Under the pieces are notes generated by a model, which saw nothing but the letters and a program-made list of their open reading frames with translations, was not told the DNA's origin and searched no databases. This document shows positions 16,731 through 24,500 of a stretch of DNA of 64,000 bases, one piece after another. This DNA is from Desulfuromonas acetexigens (GTDB taxonomy: Bacteria > Desulfobacterota > Desulfuromonadia > Desulfuromonadales > Trichloromonadaceae). The translations under genes and the position numbers were made by a program. Position 1 is the first letter of the stretch. Each line of letters starts with the position of its first letter. The stretch spans positions 1 through 64,000 of the forward strand of contig NZ_FOJJ01000006.1 of assembly GCF_900111775.1 (NCBI RefSeq), written 5' to 3'.

Positions 16731-18068
16731 ATGTCTTTTGAATCTCTCGGCCTCTGCGCCGAACTGCTCAGTGCGATCGCCGCCCAGGGCTATACCACGC
16801 CGACCCCGATCCAGACCCAGGCCATTCCGGTGATTTTCGAGGGCTGCGACCTGCTGGCCGGGGCCCAGACCGGCACCGGCAAGACCGCGGCCTTTGCCCT
16901 GCCGATCGTTCAGCGGCTGAGCGAAAAGGTGCCGCCGCAGAAGCGCCGGGCGCCCCGGGCGCTGGTGCTGGTTCCGACCCGGGAGTTGGCCGCCCAGGTG
17001 AGCGAGCAGATGCAGAATTACGGTCGACGGCTTTCCCTGCGCTCGACCATGGTCTATGGCGGGGTAAACATCCAGGCCCAGATCGAACGGCTACATCGCG
17101 GCGTCGATATTCTGGTGGCGACGCCGGGGCGACTCCTCGACCATGCCGAGCGCGGCACGGTGGATCTCTCCCACATCGAGTTTCTGGTGCTGGACGAGGC
17201 CGACCGCATGCTCGATCTCGGCTTTATCGACGACATCCTCAGGGTCGCCGAATATCTACCCGAGCAGCACCAAGGGCTGCTCTTTTCCGCCACCTACTCG
17301 CCGAGCATCCGCCAGTTGGCCGATGAGCTGCTCGACCAGCCGCGGCGTATCGAGGTGGCGCGGCGCAATCTCGCCGCCGACGCGGTGACCCAGGCGGTTT
17401 ACCCGGTGGAACGCCGGCGCAAACGGGAGATGCTCTCGCACCTGATCCGCAAGGGGGAGTGGAGCCAGGTGCTGGTCTTTACCCGCACCCGCTACGGTGC
17501 CGACAAGCTGACCGAGGAACTGCTCTTCGACAGCATCAAGGCAGCGGCCATCCACAGCAACAAGAGCCAGTCGGTGCGCACCCGCACCCTGGCGGAGTTC
17601 AAGCGCGGAGAATTGCGGGTGCTGGTAGCGACGGATGTGGCGGCCCGTGGCCTCGATATCGAACGGCTCCCTTATGTGGTCAACTACGAGCTTTCGCAGG
17701 TGCCCGAGGATTATGTCCATCGCATCGGCCGTACCGGCCGGGCCGGGGAAGGGGGCGTGGCCCTGTCGCTGGTCTGCCCGCAAGAACAGCCGCTGCTGGC
17801 CGCCATCGAAAAACTGCTCAACTATGCCATCCCGCAAAAAACCATCGCGGAATTCCCGCAGGTTGCGGTCAAGCGGGGGGTAAAAGCAAAACCCGCCGCG
17901 CCGGGCAAACGGCCGGCCAAGGCCAAGAAGAAATCTCCGGTCCCCGCCGCCAAAGCCGTCCCTGCGGCCAAACCGGCCGTTCCGGCCAAGCCCGCCCCGT
18001 CCCGCCGGAAAACCGCTGCGGCACAACGGCCCGCCGCCAAGACCGGGCGACGGGGGGCGCGGTCCTGA
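16731..18068 (+). CDS. DEAD-box ATP-dependent RNA helicase (RhlE-like)
   Basis: The product has 445 residues with the full DEAD-box motif set: Q-motif [11 protein letters not shown], motif I AQTGTGKT, Ia [40 protein letters not shown]. After about residue 375 the protein turns into a Lys/Ala/Pro-rich low-complexity tail, as in many RhlE-type helicases, likely for RNA binding. It unwinds short RNA duplexes in ribosome assembly or mRNA turnover. It is a single-gene unit with its own promoter and terminator. Confidence 0.93.
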   Translation: MSFESLGLCAELLSAIAAQGYTTPTPIQTQAIPVIFEGCDLLAGAQTGTGKTAAFALPIVQRLSEKVPPQKRRAPRALVLVPTRELAAQVSEQMQNYGRRLSLRSTMVYGGVNIQAQIERLHRGVDILVATPGRLLDHAERGTVDLSHIEFLVLDEADRMLDLGFIDDILRVAEYLPEQHQGLLFSATYSPSIRQLADELLDQPRRIEVARRNLAADAVTQAVYPVERRRKREMLSHLIRKGEWSQVLVFTRTRYGADKLTEELLFDSIKAAAIHSNKSQSVRTRTLAEFKRGELRVLVATDVAARGLDIERLPYVVNYELSQVPEDYVHRIGRTGRAGEGGVALSLVCPQEQPLLAAIEKLLNYAIPQKTIAEFPQVAVKRGVKAKPAAPGKRPAKAKKKSPVPAAKAVPAAKPAVPAKPAPSRRKTAAAQRPAAKTGRRGARS

Positions 18069-18132
18069 CCCCTGTTCGGCAGCGCACGACCTTGCCGCCG
18101 AGCCGTCGTCCCGCCTCACCGGTGAAGTGAAC

Positions 18133-18195
18133 AAAGATGAAAGCAATGCAACCCAGACTGCGCAAGCAACCTGGGTTGTTTTGTCTTCATCTGTA
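18133..18195. terminator. extended hairpin terminator after the RNA helicase gene
   Basis: CAACCCAG (18149-18156) pairs with CTGGGTTG (18171-18178) and is followed by a T-rich run. The stem can be extended outward by GATGAA/TTCATC. It lies about 65 bases beyond the helicase stop. Confidence 0.7.
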
Positions 18196-18513
18196 ATGGC
18201 CGATGCGGCCGGTGGTCAGCAAGTTGAAGTATTCATAGAGGGTAAACGCGAGAAAAGAGACGAGCAGCAACTGGATGGTTTTCGCGAATATCGGCTTTTA
18301 TCCTGGGAAGAAGCAAGCAGCGGAATCGGTGGGAGAAAAACTTTCCCGGCCTGGAATAACGCGATTTGTCGGGTTTCAAGATCTGCCCCCGAAGCCCTCC
18401 CTCAAGCAGCGTCCCGTGAGACCACTCCTTTTTTCTATTACCAGGACTTGTCAGAATTTGGTATCAATGAATCGTCCTTGAATCTCCAGTGTGCATAAGG
18501 CTCTTTATCCGAC
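18196..18513. other. gene-poor stretch before the DAC-like gene
   Basis: About 318 bases with no supported gene and lower GC than its neighbours. A 123-codon plus-strand frame crosses it (18127-18498) but begins inside the terminator and has no recognisable features. On the minus strand a short open stretch (about 18189-18290) would encode a hydrophobic, membrane-like peptide (IQLLLVSFLAFTLYEY), but it lacks a standard start codon. It may hold remnants of a degraded gene. Confidence 0.35.
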
Positions 18514-19803
18514 ATGCCTAAGTCAGCGTTCAGTGCTATCGAAAACAGTTTGTGCGATTTTCTCGGCGGGGCAAAAGTCTCGCTGGCGGTCGTTGAGGAG
18601 AGGGAAAGTGCTTCTTTTGGCCCGGAACATCGGCTGGAGATACTGGCCTATCTTCAAGTCGAAGATGTGGTTTACCAATTTTCCGCCCGCCGCGATGAAC
18701 TCCCTTTTACGACCACCGAAAATAGTTTTATCCAAGAACTGTTCACCGCTTTTGAGGGGTTGTTCGCCGGGTTTTCCGCTGCGGGCTATGCCGCCCACTT
18801 TCGTACCGCGTTGTTGACTTCTCTGACCGATATCGCCGTCGCCCGCTACATCCGTGGCGACCGCAAGGGGGTCTTCTGGCCCATCCAAAGCCTGATTCAA
18901 CTGCTGAAAAATCTTTCTTACCAGCGCTATGAAGGGTCCCAGGCAACCACGGGCTTTCTCGTTTACCGGAACCAGCTTGATGACTTTCTGGAGGCGTTGC
19001 AGAAGACTCGTTACAGCTGGCTTGATCTTGAGGAGAGCCGTCAGCGAATTTCCCGCGACTTTTTTCGCAATCCTTTGCCTTACCGTTTTGTCGACGGCCT
19101 GCGATCTCTGTTTCTCTGTGATATCCGCATGAATGTGAAGGGGACTGTTCACACCAATGCCCCGGGCCCGAGCGATTCTATCGAGCAGATGGCCAATCGC
19201 GAAACCCTCGCCCTCCTGGCCAAGGCCGGGGAGGGATCTTTTGCCATTTTTGTGAACAACGTATCGGAAGTGGAGATCGTTCTGGACAGCGACCAGATCC
19301 TCGTCTGGCGCAAGGGCGCATGGGGCGTTTACGATCCGGATATTTACCGGGGTTTTCTGGCCGGGCACCTGGAAAAACGGTCGATAGATTATCTTGTCTG
19401 GTCCATCTACGCCCTGTCAAAGGCGCGTCACGGTACCGTGGTTCTGGTGGCCAATGACGATACCGACCTGGACGCCCTGCGCAAGGGCTCGGTTGGGGGA
19501 AGCGATCCCCTGAGCCGGTCTTTGATCCACCATGTGCGTGGGACCAAAATCGGCACACTGAAACGTTCAGGCGAGTTGACCCGGATTCTTTCTTCTGATG
19601 GGCTCACGGTGATTAACCGCAAGGGTGAACTGCTCGATACCGGGGTAATTGTTGATACCTCGAAAACCAGTCGCCTTGTCACCGGAGGGGGTCGTACCAC
19701 TGCAGCGACCGCCGCATCGCACTTTGGCTCGGTGATAAAAGTTTCAGAGGATGGTCCGGTGGAGCTTTACCGCAATGGTAAACGCCTTTACCGTTTTGGG
19801 TAA
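18514..19803 (+). CDS. protein with a divergent diadenylate-cyclase-like (DAC/DisA-N-type) C-terminal domain
   Basis: The product has 429 residues. The last 130 or so resemble the DAC fold: a GTVVLVANDD strand, SDGLTVINRKG, LDTGVIVD where catalytic DACs have DGA (residues 375-377), GGGRTTAATAASHFG where they have an RHR-containing loop (391-405), then VIKVSEDG and YRNGK. Both catalytic signatures are altered, so c-di-AMP synthesis is doubtful; the domain fits better the DACN-type sensor domains described by comparative genomics, although I cannot say which class. The first 290 residues are mainly helical with no recognised domain. The gene sits alone in a lower-GC patch, suggesting transfer. 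Confidence 0.65.
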   Translation: MPKSAFSAIENSLCDFLGGAKVSLAVVEERESASFGPEHRLEILAYLQVEDVVYQFSARRDELPFTTTENSFIQELFTAFEGLFAGFSAAGYAAHFRTALLTSLTDIAVARYIRGDRKGVFWPIQSLIQLLKNLSYQRYEGSQATTGFLVYRNQLDDFLEALQKTRYSWLDLEESRQRISRDFFRNPLPYRFVDGLRSLFLCDIRMNVKGTVHTNAPGPSDSIEQMANRETLALLAKAGEGSFAIFVNNVSEVEIVLDSDQILVWRKGAWGVYDPDIYRGFLAGHLEKRSIDYLVWSIYALSKARHGTVVLVANDDTDLDALRKGSVGGSDPLSRSLIHHVRGTKIGTLKRSGELTRILSSDGLTVINRKGELLDTGVIVDTSKTSRLVTGGGRTTAATAASHFGSVIKVSEDGPVELYRNGKRLYRFG

Positions 19804-19884
19804 ATGTCTGTATAAACCGCCTATAGCCCCTCTATGGAGCGACGAACACCGAGACCACCCTAGCGAGTTTTGGCAAGGGAATTT

Positions 19885-20595
19885 TCAGGGTTTCACGCCG
19901 ACGTGGACGGTGGCGATGCCGAAGGTTTGCTCATGGTAAACGACCTGGGTGAATCCGGCTTCTTCCATCATCTTCTTGAAGGTTTCCTGGTCGGGAAATT
20001 CGAGGACCGAGTCGGGCAGGTACTGGTAAGCGCTGCGTTTGGAGATCAGACCGCCGATCCAGGGGAGGACTTTGCGGAAGTAGAAGTAGTAGATTTCCTT
20101 GAACAGCCGGCTTTTGGGGTGGGAGAATTCGAGGATCACCGCCTTGCCGCCGGGCTTGAGCACCCGGCACATCTCCCGCAGTCCGGCGGGGCGGTCGACG
20201 ACGTTGCGGATGCCGAAGGCAATGGTGACGCCGTCGAACTGGCCGTCGGGATGGGGCATGGCCTCGCAGGGGGCGGTGACCAGGGTGATGCGGTCGCGAT
20301 AGGGGGAACGGGCGATCTTCTCCTGGCCGACTTTCAGCATCCCCGGGGTCAGGTCGGCGCCGACGATGGTCAGCGAGGCGGGGGACTGGGCGGCGATCTC
20401 CAAAGCGACATCGCCGGTGCCGGTGGCGACGTCGAGAATCCGGCCGTTTTCGGGTAGATTCAACTGCTTCACGGCAAAGGTCCGCCAGCGCCGGTCGATG
20501 CCGAGGGAGAGCAGACGGTTGAGCAGATCGTAACGGGGGGCGATGGCGTCGAACATCTCGCGGATGCCGCGCCCTTTTTCGGAAAGATTGAACAT
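19885..20595 (-). CDS. ubiE: demethylmenaquinone/ubiquinone biosynthesis methyltransferase
   Basis: The product has 236 residues with FDAIAPRYDLLNRLLSLGIDRRW at the start (the UbiE/MenG signature), the SAM-binding GRILDVATGTGDVAL, and FGIRNV and LEFSHPK later. It methylates demethylmenaquinone to menaquinone, the usual quinone of Desulfuromonadia, so the menG role is the more likely one. It is transcribed divergently from the MutT-like gene at 20730. Confidence 0.95.
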   Translation of the reverse strand: MFNLSEKGRGIREMFDAIAPRYDLLNRLLSLGIDRRWRTFAVKQLNLPENGRILDVATGTGDVALEIAAQSPASLTIVGADLTPGMLKVGQEKIARSPYRDRITLVTAPCEAMPHPDGQFDGVTIAFGIRNVVDRPAGLREMCRVLKPGGKAVILEFSHPKSRLFKEIYYFYFRKVLPWIGGLISKRSAYQYLPDSVLEFPDQETFKKMMEEAGFTQVVYHEQTFGIATVHVGVKP

Positions 20596-20729
20596 GGTTT
20601 CACCTCATGAGGACAAGCAAAGCGACGGCAACTTTTAGCACATCCCCGGAAAGACTGTCAGCAAAAAAGCCTTCCCCCGCCCGCGGGGCCCGGTCTATAC
20701 TCAGCCGTCCCCCTCTTCCAGGAGCCTTC

Positions 20730-21113
20730 ATGCTGCCGATCATCGTCACCGCCGCCATCCTCCGCGAGGGGGAGACCGTCCTCATCACCCGCCGCCCGCT
20801 ACAGAGCAAGCACGGCGGACTTTGGGAGTTTCCCGGGGGCAAGCTCGACCCGAACGAAACCCCGCAGGAGGGCCTGCGCCGGGAGTTGCGCGAGGAATTG
20901 GGCATCGACAGCGAAGTCGGGGATATTTTCGAGGTCGTCTATTTTCGCTATCCGCAAACGCCGGTGCTGATTCTGGCCTACGAATGCCGGCATCTGGACG
21001 GCGTCATTCAGAACATTGAAGTATCCGAGCACCGCTGGGTGCCGGTGACCGAACTGCACCGCTACGATATCCTCCCCGCCGACGCCCCCATCATCGCTCG
21101 ACTGCAACGCTGA
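20730..21113 (+). CDS. MutT-like NUDIX hydrolase (8-oxo-dGTP diphosphatase type)
   Basis: The product has 127 residues from ATG 20730, preceded by AGGAG. The NUDIX box is intact: GGKLDPNETPQEGLRRELREELGI. The short form and ITRRP start match MutT-type pyrophosphohydrolases that clean oxidised nucleotides. A -10-like TATACT lies at 20696-20701 upstream. An in-frame longer version exists but its first 41 residues lie in promoter sequence. Confidence 0.88.
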   Translation: MLPIIVTAAILREGETVLITRRPLQSKHGGLWEFPGGKLDPNETPQEGLRRELREELGIDSEVGDIFEVVYFRYPQTPVLILAYECRHLDGVIQNIEVSEHRWVPVTELHRYDILPADAPIIARLQR

Positions 21114-21307
21114 AGCCGAGCCCTCCGCGAAAGCCTTCGAGATCAATAAAACATAATTTATCAAACCCCAAAAGCCCCCTTCCCCACCGTTCAATTCAGA
21201 TCCAGGATCCAAGGGTTCCAGACACTTACGAAGAACAAAACAAAACACAACAACCCCCCGCCATACCGCGCCGGACGGTTCTCATCCCCCTTTTTTGAAA
21301 AATACCG

Positions 21308-21336
21308 TTGACACAAATAAAACGTCGTATTATTTT
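21308..21336 (+). promoter_or_regulatory. sigma-70-type promoter for the iclR-symporter operon
   Basis: TTGACA at 21308-21313, a 17-bp spacer, and TATTTT at 21331-21336, in an AT-rich patch about 60 bases ahead of the iclR start. The flanking AT-rich sequence is a plausible site for autoregulation by the IclR protein, but no clear operator was identified. Confidence 0.6.
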
Positions 21337-21394
21337 TTAGACGCCTTAGGGATAGACCTGTCGCCATCGCTCCGACCGAGAAAGGAGTCGCCCC

Positions 21395-22156
21395 TTGCCC
21401 AGTCGCGGGAAAGAAACCTACTCCATCCAGTCGGTGGAAAACGCCCTCAATGTTCTCGAAGCCCTGTGCGAAGATGACGACGAGGTTCGGATTTCCCGCC
21501 TCAGCGAGAAGCTCGGGATGAACAAAACGAGCGTCTTCCGCCTGCTCGCCACCTTCGAAAGTCGGGGTTACGTGGAGCGGGAGGAGATTTCGGGCAAATA
21601 CCGATTGGGCATCGCCGCCTACGAGATGGGGCAAAAGTTCCTGTCGCGCATGGGCCTGCTGAAAAAGGCCCGACCGGTGATGGAGCGCCTGGTCCGCGAA
21701 ACGAGCGAGGCCGTCTATCTGGCCGTGCGCCGCGATGATGATCTGCTTTTCCTCGACGCCGTCGACACCCCCTTGCAGGTCAAGATCGTCTCCCTGGTCG
21801 GCAAGCGCTACCCCCTCCCCCTGTCGGTGGCGGGACGGGTGCTGCTGGCCGGAGCCCGGCACAGTGAGAGTCTCGTCGAACCCCTCCCGGAAATGGACCC
21901 CGCCCTTCACAAAATCCTCGAACAGGGCTTCGGCGTCGATCACGACAGCCTCGGCGAAGGCGTCACCTGCCTGGCCGTCCCCCTGATCGACCTGCACGAC
22001 ACCACCGTCGCCGCCCTCGCCATGATCGGCCCGGATTTCCGCATGCAGCCCCCCCTTCTCGAAAGCGAACTCCTTCCCCGCCTGAAGGACGCCGGCCAGA
22101 TCATCTCCTCCAAACTGGGCTATCTCGGCCCACATCTCAGTAAAGACCTTTACTGA
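21395..22156 (+). CDS. IclR family transcriptional regulator
   Basis: The product has 253 residues and starts at a TTG codon behind AAAGGAG. The N-terminal winged helix-turn-helix (SVENALNVLEAL, LSEKLGMNKTSVFRLLATFESRGYV) is followed by the IclR effector-binding domain (VAGRVLLAGA, EGVTCLAVPL). It is the first gene of the symporter operon and probably controls it in response to a small carboxylate. Confidence 0.92.
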   Translation: MPSRGKETYSIQSVENALNVLEALCEDDDEVRISRLSEKLGMNKTSVFRLLATFESRGYVEREEISGKYRLGIAAYEMGQKFLSRMGLLKKARPVMERLVRETSEAVYLAVRRDDDLLFLDAVDTPLQVKIVSLVGKRYPLPLSVAGRVLLAGARHSESLVEPLPEMDPALHKILEQGFGVDHDSLGEGVTCLAVPLIDLHDTTVAALAMIGPDFRMQPPLLESELLPRLKDAGQIISSKLGYLGPHLSKDLY

Positions 22157-22199
22157 AACGCCATTTCCATTTATAACTAGACGAAACCCCAAATGGAGG

Positions 22200-22517
22200 A
22201 TGAAAATGGCCGCCAAGGAGCGCGTCTACGTCAATTTCTTCCGCCCCTCGTCCGCCAACATGAAGGCCGAGGCGCGCATCGCCGCCATCGTCATTCTTTT
22301 TTGGGCGTTGCTCAGCTATTTGTTGCCCCTGTGCATCTTTCTGGCGGGGATGAGCGATCCCGCGGGGATGGGAGAATCCTTCTTCACCCGCACCCGTTTT
22401 CTCGGTTTTCCCCTCCACTACTGGCTGATCGCCCAAGGCTGCACCATCGGCTATATTTTGCTGTGCAAACTCTACTGCCTGCTCTGGGATCGCAAGGTTT
22501 CCCGCCTCCCCCGCTAG
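22200..22517 (+). CDS. DUF4212 small subunit of a sodium:solute symporter
   Basis: The product has 105 residues with two membrane helices (about 29-49 and 75-94). It matches DUF4212, the small partner found directly upstream of VC_2705-type sodium:solute symporters. The start sits behind a GGAGG-like site. A GTG-started symporter gene follows after 30 bases. Confidence 0.9.
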   Translation: MKMAAKERVYVNFFRPSSANMKAEARIAAIVILFWALLSYLLPLCIFLAGMSDPAGMGESFFTRTRFLGFPLHYWLIAQGCTIGYILLCKLYCLLWDRKVSRLPR

Positions 22518-22547
22518 AGTCGCCCCCGGCGCAAAGGACTTACCGAC

Positions 22548-24254
22548 GTGAAACGAAAAACCCTGATCCCGCTTCTGGCGCCCCTGCTCCTTCTTCTTTT
22601 CGCCGGCGATCTCTTCGCCACGGGAGAAGAGATCTTCGAAATCGAACAGGGTTTCAAGCTGATTCCGGCGGTCATCATGATCTCGCTCCTCTGCGTCTAC
22701 GTGGGCGTCGGCTTTCTCTCCAAGGTCTCGGATACGTCCGGCTACTGGGTGGCCGGCCAGGGAATCGGCAAGTTCGGCAACGGCGCCGCCATCGCCTCGG
22801 ACTGGATGTCCGCCGCCTCCTTCATGGGGGTCGCCGGGCTGCTCTACCTGAAAGGCTGGTTCGGCCTCGGCTACATTATCGGCTGGACCGGCGGCTACGT
22901 GCTGCTGCTCTGCCTGATCGCCGCCCAGCTGCGGCGCTTCGGTAAATACACCATCCCCGAATTCCTCGGCGACCGCTTCGACTGCCATGTGGTGCGCCTC
23001 CTCGCCGCCTCGGTCACGGTCATCATCGCTATCACCTACGCCGCCGCCCAGTTCAAGGGGATTGGCCTGATCTGCGGCTGGATCTTCGGCATGAGCTACA
23101 CCGCCAGCGTCTTCTTTGCCGCCGGGGTGGTCACCGCCTACATGCTCATCTCGGGGATGGCCGGCGTCACCCGCAACCAGCAGATTCAGTACGTGGTCCT
23201 GATCTCGGCTTTCATGATCCCCCTCTGGGTGCTGATTCAGAAGGCCGGCGGCGCCGGCATCCTGCCGCAACTGGAGTACGGCCCGATCCTTTCGGGGCTG
23301 ATGGAGGGCAAGGTCGCGGGCGGCCCCTTAAGCGCCGATGAGGCCCTGGAACTGCGCCGGACCTTTCTCCCCTGGGGAACCGGCAACTTCTACCAGTTCA
23401 TCGCCCTGGTCTTTACCCTGATGGTCGGCACCGCCGGCCTGCCGCACATCATGATCCGCTTCTATACCGTGAAGAACGAGGATATTGCCCGCAAATCGGT
23501 CCTTTGGGGGCTCGTCTTCATCGGCCTGCTCTACTGGTCGTCACCGGTCTACGCGGTGCTCGGCAAATTCTGGAACCCCACCGGCGGACCCACCGTCGCC
23601 GACGTCATCATCCTCTCGGCCCCAGAGCGGGCCAACCTGGGCATCGCCTATATCGGCTACCTCGCCTCGGGCGCCATGGCCGCCGGCCTCTCCACCGTCG
23701 CCGGGCTGCTCATGGCCGGCGCCTCGGCCATCGCCCATGACTGGTACGCCACGGTGCTGCGTCCGGAATGCACGGACAAGCAGGCGCTGATGGTCGGGCG
23801 CATCTTTACCGCTGTCCTCTGCGTCATCGTCATCGTCATCGCCCTCAATCCTCCGGCCCTCATCGCCCAGATCGTCGCCATGGCCTTCGCCATCGCCGGC
23901 AACACCATCTTTCCCGCCGTGGTCCTCGGCATCTGGTACTCTCGATCCAACAAATACGGCGCCCTGGCCGGGATGGTCTGGGGTTTCGGCATGACCCTAC
24001 TGGCCATGGCCGGGTGGATTCTGAAGATCGACTTCTTCGGCCCCGAAGGCTGGATACCGGCGACCTCCTCGGCGCTGATCGTCTGTCCCATCGCCTTTTT
24101 GCTCAACATTCTCGTCTCCAACATCATGCACGACAAAGTCACCGAAGAGACCGCCGACCGGGGGGACAGCATCTTGCGCAAGCTGCACAACCTGCCCGCC
24201 CCCCTGCCGGAAGCGGGAGCCGCGCCGGATACGGACGCGCCGCGTCGGGTCTAG
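22548..24254 (+). CDS. sodium:solute symporter family protein (acetate/ActP-like, VC_2705 type)
   Basis: The product has 568 residues, about 13-14 membrane segments, and a GTG start with AAAGGA upstream. SSS-family features include SGYWVAGQGIGKFGNGAAIASDWMSAASF and the TYAAAQFKG and GTAGLPHIMIRFYTV blocks typical of the acetate-permease branch. With its DUF4212 partner it probably imports acetate or a related short carboxylate with sodium, which suits an acetate-oxidising bacterium. The substrate is inferred. Confidence 0.9.
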   Translation: MKRKTLIPLLAPLLLLLFAGDLFATGEEIFEIEQGFKLIPAVIMISLLCVYVGVGFLSKVSDTSGYWVAGQGIGKFGNGAAIASDWMSAASFMGVAGLLYLKGWFGLGYIIGWTGGYVLLLCLIAAQLRRFGKYTIPEFLGDRFDCHVVRLLAASVTVIIAITYAAAQFKGIGLICGWIFGMSYTASVFFAAGVVTAYMLISGMAGVTRNQQIQYVVLISAFMIPLWVLIQKAGGAGILPQLEYGPILSGLMEGKVAGGPLSADEALELRRTFLPWGTGNFYQFIALVFTLMVGTAGLPHIMIRFYTVKNEDIARKSVLWGLVFIGLLYWSSPVYAVLGKFWNPTGGPTVADVIILSAPERANLGIAYIGYLASGAMAAGLSTVAGLLMAGASAIAHDWYATVLRPECTDKQALMVGRIFTAVLCVIVIVIALNPPALIAQIVAMAFAIAGNTIFPAVVLGIWYSRSNKYGALAGMVWGFGMTLLAMAGWILKIDFFGPEGWIPATSSALIVCPIAFLLNILVSNIMHDKVTEETADRGDSILRKLHNLPAPLPEAGAAPDTDAPRRV

Positions 24255-24260
24255 CTTCCC

Positions 24261-24464
24261 ATGCCGCCCCTTCTGACCCGCCAGCGATTGGCCACGGCCT
24301 TCACCGTGCTCGGCGTGCTGTTGATGGCCGTCGACCTGCTCATGACCGGCAGCTTCTTCGTGCATATCGCCGAGCTGATGGCGGCGAGCATCCTCTCCTT
24401 TATTATCGCCCTGGTGCTGGAACATGCCCCGACGGCGCGCAAGGATGCCGAGACCAAGCCCTGA
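24261..24464 (+). CDS. small two-helix membrane protein in the symporter operon
   Basis: The product has 67 residues with two predicted helices (about 10-28 and 31-54) and a charged tail. It begins 6 bases after the symporter stop. No family is recognised. Its place between the symporter and the cNMP/CBS regulator suggests a role in the transporter complex; this is inference from position only. Confidence 0.6.
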   Translation: MPPLLTRQRLATAFTVLGVLLMAVDLLMTGSFFVHIAELMAASILSFIIALVLEHAPTARKDAETKP

Positions 24465-24500
24465 TTTCCCGCGCCTCTCCTCTCGACCACGGACATCGCC

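Noticed and set aside
18127-18498. Plus-strand open frame of 123 codons
   Set aside because: It starts inside a terminator hairpin, lacks a ribosome-binding site and shows no family or consistent codon use.
18514-19803. Calling the gene a functional c-di-AMP synthase (disA or cdaA)
   Set aside because: Both catalytic signatures are changed, and neither the DisA helical C-terminus nor CdaA membrane helices are present.
22200-22517. An overlapping longer frame at 22193-22945 as a gene
   Set aside because: It is Arg/Pro/Leu-rich, overlaps DUF4212 and the symporter in another frame, and has no family features.
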